Of a stretch of 64,000 nucleotides of DNA, positions 34,640-45,627 are shown piece by piece. Position 1 is the stretch's first letter; each line of letters opens with the position of its first letter. The stretch spans positions 63,352,573 to 63,416,572 of the forward strand of contig CM034305.1 of the NCBI GenBank assembly GCA_019925795.1. The letters run 5' to 3'. The position numbers and the translations under genes are program-made. Below the pieces are notes generated by a model. That model was not told where the DNA came from and searched no databases. It saw nothing but the letters and a program-made list of their open reading frames with translations. This DNA is from Dendrobium chrysotoxum (lineage: Eukaryota > Streptophyta > Magnoliopsida > Asparagales > Orchidaceae).

Positions 34640-34679
34640 GGGCGAGAGTAGACTTTTATTTTATTTTATTTGGATAAAA

Positions 34680-35985
34680 CCTACAATGGGCTTACGTGTT
34701 AATTTAATAAAATGGTTACAAGTCCTTAAATGAATCAAATGCTCACTAGTTCTCGAATATCTACACAACAAAGCAAAAAAGAAACCTAAGGAGCCAATGA
34801 TGCCTACTAAAATACAAGATAAAGAGGAAGAACTAAAGGGAGATAACAAAGAGCCACCCTCAAAAAGAAAACCCAAGCTCAAGACAATATAGTAGCCTAA
34901 ACACGTACTAGAAATAATACCACCAACAGATCACCAAACCATTAATTGAGCACACCAATTGAAAACTCCAATAACAATCAAAACCTGAAAAGGAAATTAC
35001 AGGAACAGACAGTAGAGCAGCACAAAAAGTATTCAACCAAGCCAACAGAACAAACAATAAAACAGTAATAGACAACAACCAGAAAATCAGAACAACAAAA
35101 AAGGCCATAAACCTAACTCACATCATCATCAAATCTATCAGGAATCAAACACTATACCATAGATCAAACAAAGCTATCAAGGTGGGATACATAGCCAAAC
35201 TAGCAAAAATTTGGCCCTGCTTACAAACGGCCAAACACTAAACAACACTATAATTCAAAATAAAAAATTAAAATGTTCCAAGCAAAACTAACCCAAGAAA
35301 TGCAAGTTGGAAGCATGAAGAGAGTCGGAGAAAGACAACCACCAGCTCATAAAATTAAAGTGTAGTATAATGAATTTAACAATATTGAGAAGTTAATAAA
35401 AACAACTGCACCACATGAATTTATAAAATCTATTCAATCAAAATGAACCAACATAGAAAAGAATTCAACAACTATACCAATAATAAAAGGAAAGAACAGT
35501 ACCATAACCCTTCCAAATGCATACAATATATGAATGGAAAGCCAGAGCTTTTAAAAAACATAAATAAAGTGCTCCAAAACCCCACTAGCCATAAACCACT
35601 TCACATCAATAGACTTGATCACCAATAATAGCCCCAAAATTGATCATCAATATTGGTAGCTGTAAAGTTAACTTCTCAACCATTTTTAAAAAATTGAAAT
35701 CATAGCCATCAAAAGTCTTCTCCAATCCCCCAATAAAAGAAACTATATACCAAGCAAGATAACTTTCAACCATCCATAATACCATGCACCAACACATCAG
35801 CGAGATACAAAGAAAGATTAAACACAAATAAACCAAAATTAATCAAACCAGTAAGATATAAATTATACCCCATAAACAACACCAACCAAAAAAAAATCAA
35901 CAGACTTATAGAAGCCAAAACCAGGTCAACACATAAGATTAAGAGCAATATTGGATCTAGTATTTCTAACATCAGATGAAGTGTT
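34680..35985 (-). other. LINE F 3' UTR
   Basis: A/C-rich on plus; hydrophobic frames (for example 34908-35108, 35606-35972) lack domains and match none of the ORF2 motifs seen in LINEs B, C, D, G and I. It follows the ORF1 stop without intervening coding sequence. Confidence 0.65.
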
Positions 35986-37478
35986 AATCAAGTTTTTCTT
36001 TTTATTTTTCTCTTTTTCTTACTAGAAGAAAGAAAAAGTCATCTTTGACGACTTATATAACTTTTAAATCGACATCATTTTGAAAACCACCTTCATCTGC
36101 AAAATGAAGCTCTCCCTTTCTTCAAATAGAAATAGAATGACCAGAAGGGGGAAATCAAATGTAGGTATCATCACGACACTTATCAGAAAACATGTTATCC
36201 TGATGCAAACCCTCCAAATTAGCCTGAGACAAACATGCAGGACAAATAGGAATAGAAATTATGGGAATTAAATTAGAAACATCAATACTACTAGAAGAAG
36301 GATCGAAAGTTATGAAAGTAGTCATTTGATTATAAATTTGAGCTTCAGGGTCAGTAATAGCATTCACATTGGCAGAGTTTGGGAAAAATTAATAGAAGAT
36401 GACAGAACAACAAATTCACTATTATTGATATTTAAATCGCCTTCCCGAGTAGAAGATTGAATTTAATAATAGTTAAAGGAGAAACTTCCAAATTTTAGAT
36501 AATAGTAGCGGTTAAAAGTCAAAATAGATTCCTCAATATCTTCAAAGGGTTTAGGGTTATCATTATGAATAGCATCAGAAGGATTCACACATTCCTTATT
36601 AACATCGTCATGAATGTCAAAATCATCACTATCAACAGAAGGCACATTAAGAGGCATGTTATTACCAATATCTTTGGCTTTCTCTTTTCTTAAGTGGATG
36701 TAAAATAAAACACTCAGTAGAATCATGACCATGAATTTTGTAATAATTATAAAAAGGAACATTTTCTAATTCACATTTTTGCATATAATCAAATGATGCA
36801 AGGCCAACTCATATTTCTTTTGGATATTTTTTGGTAATGTTCAATTCAACAAGCACTCTAGCAAAAGAAGAATGTGAACTAGAGGCAGGGGCTTGGTCAG
36901 TTTTAAGTGGGCGACCAAAAACGGAGCCAAGGGAATGCAAGACTTCGGGGTTAAATAGATGAAACCTAAGATTACAAAATGAGATCCAAACAGGAATAAT
37001 AGGAGACTCCTCCCTAATATCAAAGAAGGGAGTCCTTTTCAACAAACGGATTTAACAATTATTAATATAGTAAGCTCTTCTTACAAACACCCTACTATAA
37101 TCCAAGTCATTAGCAAGTTGAATAACAACATGTTTGGCATCCAAGAGACCAACAAAGAACATACCATATAATTTAAGGTTCACAAAAAAACTCGCAAATA
37201 GCATCTAGTTCGACTGACACATAGCAAATATCTCAACCAGAGTAAATTCAAATGGAGCTGCCAATTTTTCAAAACAACTTTTGGAAAAATCACTGCAAGG
37301 ACTCCCTTAAAAGAAGTTTGCATGAAGGAAAAAGAAGGAGATGAGGAAGAGCTATACCAGTATCACATCTTTGAAAGAATGCGAGTTAGAAGAATTACCA
37401 GTACCAAAAACACCAAATATTTCCTGATTCTTAACTGTCGAGTATGGTTTGGACGAACCCCATGGATTGGCAGGAGGC
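35986..37478 (-). pseudogene. LINE F ORF1 (DUF4283)
   Basis: Starts MAMPPANPWG at 37478, with SFKDV a little further on, MQTSFKGVLAV, then 37045-36809: FDIREESPIIPVWISFCNLR, GSVFGRPLKTDQA, SFARVLVELNITKKYPKEI. The knuckle reads YNYYKIHGHDSTEC, so the first two Cys of the CX2CX4HX4C seen in LINE A are Tyr. Then an acidic Ser/Asn/Asp-rich tail, KKKKNKKK, and an end SSDVRNTRSNIALN that matches the ends of the E and A proteins. Stops and shifts occur between about 37350 and 37045 and in the tail. Confidence 0.8.
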
Positions 37479-37621
37479 ATCGCCATCCGATTGATAAGGA
37501 CCCTTGCACAGAGCTAGAGCAATCACAAGTCGAGATGATGAATGCAAGAGATCAGGAGATGTGCGACTCACGACGGCTTGAAGTTGGTTGGGTTAGACGG
37601 ATGCCGGGTGAGAGTAGACTT

Positions 37622-38973
37622 AATCTTAATTATGCACTACCAATTTGACTAGGAAGAGTGATAGCATAAATCTCTTAGATTTGTTTGGGAAGTGAGGGAG
37701 GTGGGAGAATTATATCAATAGTGAAGTTATGGACATGAGTAAGATCATGAGCAAAATTTTGAAATTTAGTGTCAAAAGGTCCCAAAAGAGCAATTGAATC
37801 AACGCTAGCAATTAGGTCCATATTTTTTTTGTTAAAAAAATTGTTGAAAACTTTGGAGGAGGAAATTTGGATCATTCTTGGAATTTAGCTTTTCATCATT
37901 AGGAGTTGTAGGCAAATTAAAAATCAACATGAAAGATGGTGCATGTGCCTTAGTATGGAATTAGACCTAAGTTATGGAATCTATTTTAAGTGAGGAAGTT
38001 TTCATGAATAGTGTTATTTAGTTGTTGAAGGTTAGAACTCGCCTTGCCATATTTTCTTCAAGCTTGGATCTCATGCCAAAACAAGAGATAATGAAAATGA
38101 ATTTTCAACCTCCTCTCTAAAATCACTTTTGTAAAATACTTTTGTCTTGAGATTCTATTCAAATGACATGTATTAAGCTTTGAGAACTATCATTTTTCAC
38201 TAAGACTCTTGTAATCAATGGTTTGGAATAAGTAGTAGTAAGAGAATACACATCAAGGGCCCCAATAATACACAATAGATTTATCAAATGGGTAAACTCT
38301 TAAATATGGGAACATATTCCCAAAATGGATAATAAGTGATTCATTTGAACATTCAAAGTCAAATGACCATTTTGATAACCTTATAAAAGAATCTTCAATC
38401 AATATTGATGTATTCATATAGATAACTGTGTTGTGCTTAATTCGCTAGAATTTTCAAAGTAAATATTTTGTTTTAAGTAATGACACAATTAAGTACAAAC
38501 CTTGTAGCTTGAAATGATGAGTTAGTTGATTGAAGAGGCCTATCAACCATGACCTTTCCCACCAAAGACATTTTTAATGATGGATGTGATTGATTGGCTT
38601 ACCTTAGTATGATGAGATGATGATGATAAAGTCTATTGATTGGTGGAAAAAGTAAGTTGACTCCCTGAGTTCATTATTATTATTATTTTTTAAGATTCCT
38701 TCATTTAAGTTTTATTAGTTGATTTTTTAAAAGATATAAATCTATCATATATTTTTATTGGGTAGGCCCAAGATTAGAATAAATTTAATGGGACCTTAAG
38801 AGTCGTTACAAATGTAAGGTCGGCCCAAGGCAAAATACATTTATTAAATCTACATATAATATATAAAATTTCTTCAAAGTTGCATATGCTAGGATTGGCA
38901 CATGAGATCTCAAGGTTAGAAATTAAGGAGTATATCACATGAACCAAATTCTTTTGGCTAATTACTACTAGAG
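37622..38973. other. Spacer with one unassigned frame
   Basis: A 66-codon minus-strand frame at 37675-37875 (contains FAHDLTHVHNFTIDIILPPP) is of mixed composition and could be an exon relic; I do not recognise it. The rest, including 38770-38960, shows no feature I can name. Confidence 0.45.
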
Positions 38974-39556
38974 ACCTACATATAATCAACAAATAAAGAT
39001 TTAGCAATACCCTTTATGATCTCAATCAACAACCTATATTAATAAATCCACTCTAGAGGTTGCTAAATATAATGGTACTTAATCAAACACATTATTTGAT
39101 ATATAACAAAAATATCTTAATAACGCTAACATTTTTTTTAAAAGCATGTAATTTTTATTTGATAAAATTGAAACTTATATAAAAGGCATATGTATATTAA
39201 ACCAAATAGCCTCTTAATATCAATGTAAGGTAACTAAAGTTGATAAGAAAAAAGCTTCTTTTTAATTTGATTGATAAAGCAAAAGCGTTTAAAATTTTAG
39301 AATTTACCACATTAAAGTTATTGAGTTAATAGTCAATTAAAATGCTATTCTTTTAACTTTGGATTAAATAGAAGAAATAGTTTGAGAAATTCCTATATTG
39401 ATTGGAAAATGCAAGTTGCACCATAATCAACTAAAAATATCAACCAAGAATAACAAGTACCTACATACATTCAACAAAAAAAGATTTAGCAACATCTTTA
39501 TGATTAATCAACAACCTCTATTAATAAATCCACTCTAGATGTTGCTTTTTTTTTTT

Positions 39557-40323
39557 GAGGAAACCCCAAAGGGGGCCTACGCATTAATATAGAAAATAAT
39601 TTCAAGTCCTTAAATGAATTGATAACTCATTAATCCTCAAAGAGCTACAAACAAAAAGATAAAAAAATCCTAAGAGTTAAAGATCCCTACCTAATTAATA
39701 AATCCCAACAGCTGAAATAGGCATTAAGCACAAACTAAGAGAAAGCCAAATAGGCCAAATAGTAGCCAACCAACAACCAACGAAGACAACCAGCACCAAC
39801 ATACACACGAACAAAATAGAAGAGACCCTAGCATGAATATCAGCTCCATCAACAGATTGAGACAATGACCTGCAAGGAAAAGGAACCAGCAAGCAAAAGG
39901 CTAACACGACTGGACAAAAGGTTAAAAGCAAAACAGAACATAAAACCAAAGAAAACAGAGGGAGATTAAACAGGCGGCCCAGCAGACAACCAATAACACC
40001 TATACAACAAAGCTCAACTGCTAAAGGCCAATCCAGAAAAAAACAAAACCAAACAGCAAAAACCCAATCAACAAACAACAAAAAAACTAATTAGAAATGG
40101 AGAATAATGATCAGAGCAAGAACCTGATCCTCAGCAGAAAAAAGAAAAAAAACAGAGTAGCAAGAGGAAAAAGAAGCCGATCAACCAACCATTAACTTGA
40201 GACATAGGGTAAACCTTGAATATCCAACGTAATTTTACCTTTGAGATTATTAGGAGAATTAGTCATGACATAGAGCTTATAATCATTTGAGAGCAAAATC
40301 CTTAGCAAGCCATACAACACAGG
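39557..40323 (-). other. LINE G 3' UTR and RNase H end
   Basis: The RNase H end (WLAKDFALK) is next to the RTE target site, followed by a ~640-bp T/G-rich 3' UTR on the sense strand. The 128-codon frame at 39695-40081 (Leu/Cys/Phe/Val-rich) lies in this UTR and has no domain. Confidence 0.65.
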
Positions 40324-40339
40324 AATTGGCAATCAAGTT

Positions 40340-42496
40340 CAACAACAACAACAACAACATCAAGCCTTTATCCCACTACGTGGGGTCGGCTACATGAATC
40401 CTTTTTCTCCATTGTGTCCTATTAAAAGTCAAATTCTCGTTTAAATCTAATAAAGAAAGATCATTTCTAATATTTTCTAACCAAGTATTTTTAGGTCTAC
40501 CTCTACCTTTCTTAACATAAGTCAAATCTAAGACCTCTACTTTCCTAACCGGGTCATCGGGAGGCCGCCGTTTTACGTGACCAAACCATCTAAGGCGACT
40601 CTCTCTAATCTTATCTTCCACTGGAGCTACTCCAACCTTTTCATGAATATGCTCATTTCGTATCCTATCTCTAAGGGTAAAGCCACTCATCCACCTGAGC
40701 ATCCTCATCTCTGCAACACTTAACTTAGAATTATGCTTCTCTTTTAATGGCCAACATTCAGCACCATAAAGCATTGCAGGTCTCACCACCATCTTATAGA
40801 ATTTTCCCTTAAGTTTGAGGGGTACTTTTCTATCACACAATAAGCCCGATGCATTCCTCCACTTCAACCATCCAACTTGGATTCTGCTGATAATATCCCC
40901 ATCTATATCACCATCACTCTGAACAATAGATCCAAGATATCTAAAACGTGTACTCTTATTAATGACTTGATCAGCCAAAGTCACAATGCCCTCACTAGGT
41001 CTATTATTACTAAAATTACACTCCAAATATTCCGTTTTAGATCTACTCAAGCGAAAACCTTTAGACTCTAAGGTTGACCTCCACAATTCTAGTTTACCTT
41101 CAACTCCCTCTCTAGTCTTATCAACAAGAAGAATATCATCAGCAAAAAGCATACACCAAGGTACATCCTCTTGCAAATGTCTAGTGAGAACATCGATGAC
41201 TAAAGCAAAAAGATATGGGCTTAAGGCTGATCCTTGGTGTAATCCAACCGAAATAGGAAAATACTTGGTCAAACCACCTTGTGTTTGAACACAAGTAATA
41301 GCTCCTGCATACATATCTTTAATGATTTGAATATAAGCGTTATTAACTTCTTTCTTTTCAAGAGCTCTCCATAGCACTTCTCTTGGAACTTTATCATATG
41401 CTTTTTCTAAATCAATAAATATCATATGTAAATCCTCCTTATTCTCTCTATATTTCTCCATCAAACCTCTTAATAAATGTATGGCTTCCATAGTAGACCT
41501 ACCCGGCATAAATCCAAATTGATTTTGAGAAACATTAGTATCACGCCGCAACCTATGCTCCATAACTCGTTCCCATAGTTTTAAAGTATGACACATTAAC
41601 TTAATTCCTCTATAATTCGCACAATCTTGTGCATCACCTTTATTCTTAAAAATAGGGATTAACACACTCATTCTCCACTCATCTGGCATCTTTTTAGTCT
41701 TCAAAACAGTATTAAAAAGTTTAGTAAGCCAAGAAATTCCTTCATCTCCTAAGCATTTCCACACCTCTATTGGAATATCATCAGGTCCAATAGCTTTTCC
41801 ACCCTTCATTTTCTTTAAAGCCTCTCTAACTTCGGTTTTACTAATACGCCGATAAAAACAGAAATCTTTATTTTCATTTAAAGTGCTAAGGTCACTACAG
41901 TCAATTTTATTTTCACATTCTTCATTAAAAAGTTTAGCAAAATATCTCATCCACCTTTGTTGAATATCATCTTCTAAAAAAAGTATTTTTTGATCTTCAT
42001 CCTTAATACACTTCACTTGAACTAAATCCTTACTACTCCTATCTCTTTGTTTGGCTAGCTTATACATATATCTTTCTCCCTCCTTAGTATCTAATCTATT
42101 ATATAAATCACTAAAAGCTAAACTCTTTGCATCACATATTGCTTTCTTAGATTCCTTACGTGCCTCTTTATATAATTTCCAATTATCAGAATTTTTACAA
42201 TTAAACCAATTTTTATAACAAATCTTCTTATTTTTAATCTTTTCTTGCACATTTAGATTCCACCACCAACTATTTTTACTATTAGGAGCTTTTCCCTTTG
42301 AAACTCCAAGCACATCTTTTGCAATATTCTTAATATTACTAGCCACTTTTTCCCACATAACATTAGCATCCTCATGCACAGACAAAATCTTAAGATCTAA
42401 AATCTTACTCTCAAAAATATTTTTGTTAATATTCTTTAAATGCCCCCATCTAATCCTAGGAAAACTTTTTACTTTATTTTTTAATTTCCTTATAAT
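40340..42496 (-). mobile_element. RTE-clade LINE, copy 1, nested in LINE G
   Basis: Flanked by perfect 16-bp copies AATTGGCAATCAAGTT (40324-40339 and 42497-42512). The 3' tail is a pure (TTG)n run (CAACAACAACAACAACAACA on plus), typical of this family, after CCCACTACGTGGGGTCGGCT. It is 5'-truncated just upstream of RT, so the endonuclease is absent. The unblemished duplication and unbroken frame make it one of the youngest insertions here. Confidence 0.96.
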
Positions 42497-42505
42497 AATT
42501 GGCAA
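40376..42505 (-). CDS. RTE reverse transcriptase, uninterrupted frame (5'-truncated)
   Basis: A 709-codon frame whose first few codons come from flanking LINE G, so the apparent ATG is not native; element residues begin IIRKLKNKVKSFPR. RT motifs are complete: KAIGPDDIPIEVW, NYRGIKLMCHTLKLWERV, NQFGFMPGRSTMEAIH, MIFIDLEKAYDKVPRE (motif A Asp), GLHQGSALSPYLFALV, LFADDILLVDK (catalytic pair), then FRYLGSIVQSDG, the thumb and a basic C-terminal region with FGHVKRR and GRGRPKNTWLENI, ending HVADPT. Compared with copy 2 it has no shift or stop. Without endonuclease or promoter it is probably not mobile itself. Confidence 0.93.
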   Translation of the reverse strand: MPIIIRKLKNKVKSFPRIRWGHLKNINKNIFESKILDLKILSVHEDANVMWEKVASNIKNIAKDVLGVSKGKAPNSKNSWWWNLNVQEKIKNKKICYKNWFNCKNSDNWKLYKEARKESKKAICDAKSLAFSDLYNRLDTKEGERYMYKLAKQRDRSSKDLVQVKCIKDEDQKILFLEDDIQQRWMRYFAKLFNEECENKIDCSDLSTLNENKDFCFYRRISKTEVREALKKMKGGKAIGPDDIPIEVWKCLGDEGISWLTKLFNTVLKTKKMPDEWRMSVLIPIFKNKGDAQDCANYRGIKLMCHTLKLWERVMEHRLRRDTNVSQNQFGFMPGRSTMEAIHLLRGLMEKYRENKEDLHMIFIDLEKAYDKVPREVLWRALEKKEVNNAYIQIIKDMYAGAITCVQTQGGLTKYFPISVGLHQGSALSPYLFALVIDVLTRHLQEDVPWCMLFADDILLVDKTREGVEGKLELWRSTLESKGFRLSRSKTEYLECNFSNNRPSEGIVTLADQVINKSTRFRYLGSIVQSDGDIDGDIISRIQVGWLKWRNASGLLCDRKVPLKLKGKFYKMVVRPAMLYGAECWPLKEKHNSKLSVAEMRMLRWMSGFTLRDRIRNEHIHEKVGVAPVEDKIRESRLRWFGHVKRRPPDDPVRKVEVLDLTYVKKGRGRPKNTWLENIRNDLSLLDLNENLTFNRTQWRKRIHVADPT

Positions 42506-42510
42506 TCAAG

Positions 42511-43584
42511 TTAATGAAAAAAAATCCTGAAAGTAAGATCCCTCAATAAATCCATAACCTTTTGAAATATACAAAAGATTTTGGCATTACAACACTTTTT
42601 ACCCTTTATCAAGGATATCAAACTTTTAGAATCAAATTGATTCCAGATAAAATGAATGTTCTGGATAGTGCATAGCATTAAGCCCTCCAACATAGCATTT
42701 AAGTCAACCCCAAGGGCATCAGACACAGAACAGTTAGAAGCCAAACCACAAAACATAAAGCCCAAATGGTCTCTGATCAAGCCATCACTCTTGTTCCCAA
42801 TCCCATGAATGTTAAGTTTAAATTAAAAAACAATAGGGTTTAATCCAATAAGAAATTAAAGGAGGAACTTTCACATTGATGTTGTCAACAGGAATATTAT
42901 ACAAAAAACCAACCAGTCTTTCCTACCTCTAAAATATTTCAGAGATAGTAAACCCGCTGTGAATAGCTATTGAATTTTGAAAGATAGGGAGCTACCCTTT
43001 GGTGGCACATTTTGACACCATCATGTTTACTCTTGTTTCTCTCCACCCAAAGTAACCAACAAAACAATAATGGAATGACATAAAAAATATGCTTTTTGGT
43101 ATTAATTTGAAACTAACCCTTTAAAAAATTAGCAAAAGATAAGATATTAAAGCCCATTTTGATATGCAACCCCTACTCTAAAATAGTCCAAACTTTAGCA
43201 GCAATAGGACCGTGTAAAAAAACATAAGAAATTGTCTCAGACTAATAACAACATTGACATTTGGAAACTAAGTAAAGACCTTTATCACACAACCTACTAT
43301 TAACTAGAATGAATCCTTTCAAAATTCTTCAAGCAAGCATAGAAGCATTTAAGGGAGTGTAAGAGTTCCAAATTTTACTAAATAAAGAGAAAGCCTCCTC
43401 TTTAGATTTGTCTAAATGCCACACTTTGTTAAGGGTGAAACTACCATCAATAGTTAATTTACACATAATTTGGTCCTTACAAATATTATTAATGGGGATA
43501 TTACAAGTCATGTCTACCAAATTATGAGGGATGAGCTCAAGAAGACGAATATTGGACCAACCATCATTGTTGAAGAATGAAGAA
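42511..43584 (-). pseudogene. LINE G zinc-binding and RNase H region (right part)
   Basis: 43625-43329: WSNIRLLELIPHNLVDMTCN then IDGSFTLNKVWHLDKS, the segment before zf-RVT. A linker with LLWVERNK near 43050. 42780-42511: VDLNAMLEGLMLC (RNase H Glu region reads NAMLEG), IWNQFDSKSLISLI, ending at the RTE insertion. The continuation CANSVVWLAKDFALK-like lies left of the insertion, near 40335-40270. Many frame breaks. Confidence 0.75.
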
Positions 43585-43599
43585 ACTCTAGGTGTTGCT

Positions 43600-44246
43600 A
43601 AATATAATGATACTGAATTAAGCACATTATTTGATATATATTAGAAATATCTTAATTATGCTAACATTTTCTTAAAAACATGTCATTTTTATTAGATAAA
43701 AATGAAACTTATATAAAAGGCATCTGAATATTACACAAAATAGCCTTTTAATATCGATGTAAGATCAATACATACAATCAAAAATAAAGATTTAGCAACA
43801 TCCTTTATAATCAATCAATAAGTAATGATTTAGCAACACCCTTTATGATCAATCAACAACCTCTATTTATGAATCCACTCTAGATGTTGCTAATTATAAT
43901 GGTATTGAATCAAACAAATTATTAGATACCTACATAAAATCAACATAGAAAGATTTAGCAACACTCTTTATTACCTGTCAGCAACCTCTAATAATAAATC
44001 CACTCTAGATATTTTTAAATATACTAATATTGTATGAAACATATTATTTGATATATAATAGAAATATCTTAATAATGCTGACATTTTTTTAAAGAACATA
44101 ATTTTTATTAGATATAAATGAAACTAATATAAAAGGAATTTGAATATTGAACCAAATAGCCTCTTAATATTGATGTAAGATAACTAAAGTTGATAAGAAA
44201 AATGCAACTTTTTGATTTGATTGATAGAGCAAAACCTTTAAAAGTT
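43600..44246. repeat. Tandem-repeat units right of LINE G
   Basis: Contains the remainder of unit 2 and shortened units starting near 43763, 43811 and 43937, each opening with GATTTAGCAACA-type text. Unit lengths (about 50, 125 and over 300 bp) differ by internal deletions. Confidence 0.75.
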
Positions 44247-44249
44247 TTA

Positions 44250-45459
44250 AGGGCTATTTGGTATTGGATTTGAAGCCGAATTTACAGCAAATCCTACCAA
44301 ATATTTTCGAGCGCCATGTAAATTTGAGTCCCGCGTAAATCCCTGATTTATGGATTTACGACGTAAATCTGGGATTTACTAAATCCTATCGTTCAGTGGA
44401 TTTAACAGGATTTACGCTCGCCAAAACTCTCTCGTGCTTTTGTGTCATCGAGTATCTAGTGTGAAGCGCGCTAAAGGGGTGAAAGATTGTTACCTTCGTA
44501 GCAAGCAAGCTCCCGTCGTTACTTATGATCCAACTTCGTCAAACTATCGTGACTTCCATCCGACTTGAAAGAACATCGTCAAAGGAGGAGAAGAAGCTAG
44601 CGACTCATGCAGGCAACGTCAAACAGGTCAAAGGAGGCGAAGTTGAATAGCAACGAAGATGTCGAAAAGAGGAGCAAAACGCATTCAGACGCAAGGAAAC
44701 AATCCTTCGAGGCAATGGAAGAGAAGATTTCCTTACTTTTAATTAAGAATTAATTTAATTTAAAATACAAATAATTAATTATATAATTAGTTATATAAAT
44801 AACAATTAAATAATTTGTTTGTTATAGAATACTTAATTAGTGATAGAATATTTAACTAACTAATTAGATAACTATAACTATAATTATTAATTAAAATTTT
44901 AATCTGATTAAATTAGTAATATAATAAGTAATCTAATTCAGCGTAATTAAATAAACAGTAGTATAATTATCATTAAATTAATTTAATTAATATTTATAAT
45001 TTATTGGTTATTATAGTTATTAGTAATATAATTGTCATTAAATTAGTATAATACTTAAATAGATAATTAATTAAGGTTTAGTAAACCCTAAATTAAATAG
45101 TTAGTGATATAAAACGTAATTTGATAATTAACACATAAATAACTAATTTGTTAATTAATAATAATTAAGCTAACTTCTAATTATATTATTTATCAATACA
45201 ACTTATTAAAGGTAATTAAAATTAAAGTTGATAACTAACTCATAATTAACATGCAAATTAAATTCAAAGCATATTAAATTTAATCTTTAAATGAACCAAC
45301 TGCCTTAAATCCTGGATTATATTGCCAAACAAATTCTTAGGATTTATCAGGGTTTAACATATGTCATACCAAACAGTTTTTAGGATTTAATACCCTTCGG
45401 ATTTACAGGATTTACTAAATCCCACTCATGTCAAATCCAATCTGATACCAAACAACCAC
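44250..45459. mobile_element. Harbinger/Tourist-like non-autonomous element
   Basis: Left end AGGGCTATTTGGTATTGGAT; the right end reverse-complemented reads GTGGTTGTTTGGTATCAGAT then TGGATTTGA. Flanking TTA on both sides (44247-44249 and 45460-45462) fits the 3-bp TTA duplication of the PIF/Harbinger group, and the first tandem-repeat unit (TTTTAGAATTTACCAC near 39297) shows the empty site. Subterminal GGATTTAC words recur near both ends. A GC-richer patch (44400-44730) precedes an AT-rich interior. No transposase frame. Confidence 0.75.
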
Positions 45460-45627
45460 TTAGAATTTACCACATTAAAATTATTAAGTTAATAATCCAT
45501 TGAATTATTATTATTATTTTTAACATTGGATTAAAGAGAAGAAATAGTATGAGAAATTCCTATATTGATTGGAAAATGCAAGTTTCACCACAATCAACTA
45601 AAAGCATCAGCCCAGAATACAAGCACT

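Larger units (their letters stand above)
34656..37605 (-). mobile_element. ORF1-only LINE 'F', apparently complete at both ends
   Basis: Flanked by GGGCGAGAGTAGACTT (34640-34655) and GGGTGAGAGTAGACTT (37606-37621), a 16-bp duplication with one mismatch. Left: A-tail (TTATTTTATTTTATTT) and 3' core (CTTACGTGTTAATTTAATAA; GGTTACAAGTCCTTAAATGA). The ~1.3-kb 3' UTR joins ORF1 directly near 35990. ORF1 reaches an ATG at 37478, leaving ~127 bp of 5' leader. There is no ORF2 at all in a copy that has both its ends, so this is not ordinary 5' truncation. Confidence 0.85.
39547..43584 (-). mobile_element. L1-type LINE 'G', split by a nested RTE element
   Basis: T-run and 3' core (GAGGAAACCCCAAAGGGGGC, CTACGCATTAATA) at the left; 3' UTR to about 40200; RNase H, linker (WLLWVERN) and zinc-binding domain to the right. 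Flanks ACTCTAGATGTTGCT (39532-39546) and ACTCTAGGTGTTGCT (43585-43599) give a 15-bp duplication with one mismatch within the tandem repeat. Without the RTE the copy is about 1.9 kb. Confidence 0.88.
38974..45627. repeat. Degenerate ~485-bp tandem repeat, split by two elements
   Basis: Landmarks recur in order: ACCTACAT..ATCAAC, AAAGATTTAGCAAC, CAACCTCTATTAATAAATCC, ACTCTAGATGTTGCTAAATA, CACATTATTTGATATATA, TTATATAAAAGGCAT, ATAGCCTCTTAATATC. The first period, 38974 to 39459, is 485 bp. Later units are at 39459-39546 plus 43600 onward, about 43763, 43811 and 43937; several have internal deletions. LINE G interrupts the second unit and a Harbinger-like element interrupts the last. Non-coding. 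Confidence 0.85.

Noticed and set aside
39695..40081. 128-codon minus-strand frame
   Set aside because: Located in the LINE G 3' UTR, Cys/Leu/Phe-rich without domains.
40877..41288. Plus-strand frames of 64 and 100 codons
   Set aside because: Antisense to the well-supported RTE RT frame.
38974..45627. CRISPR-like or bacterial array
   Set aside because: Units are ~485 bp, degenerate, and interrupted by plant transposons; no short regular repeat-spacer pattern.
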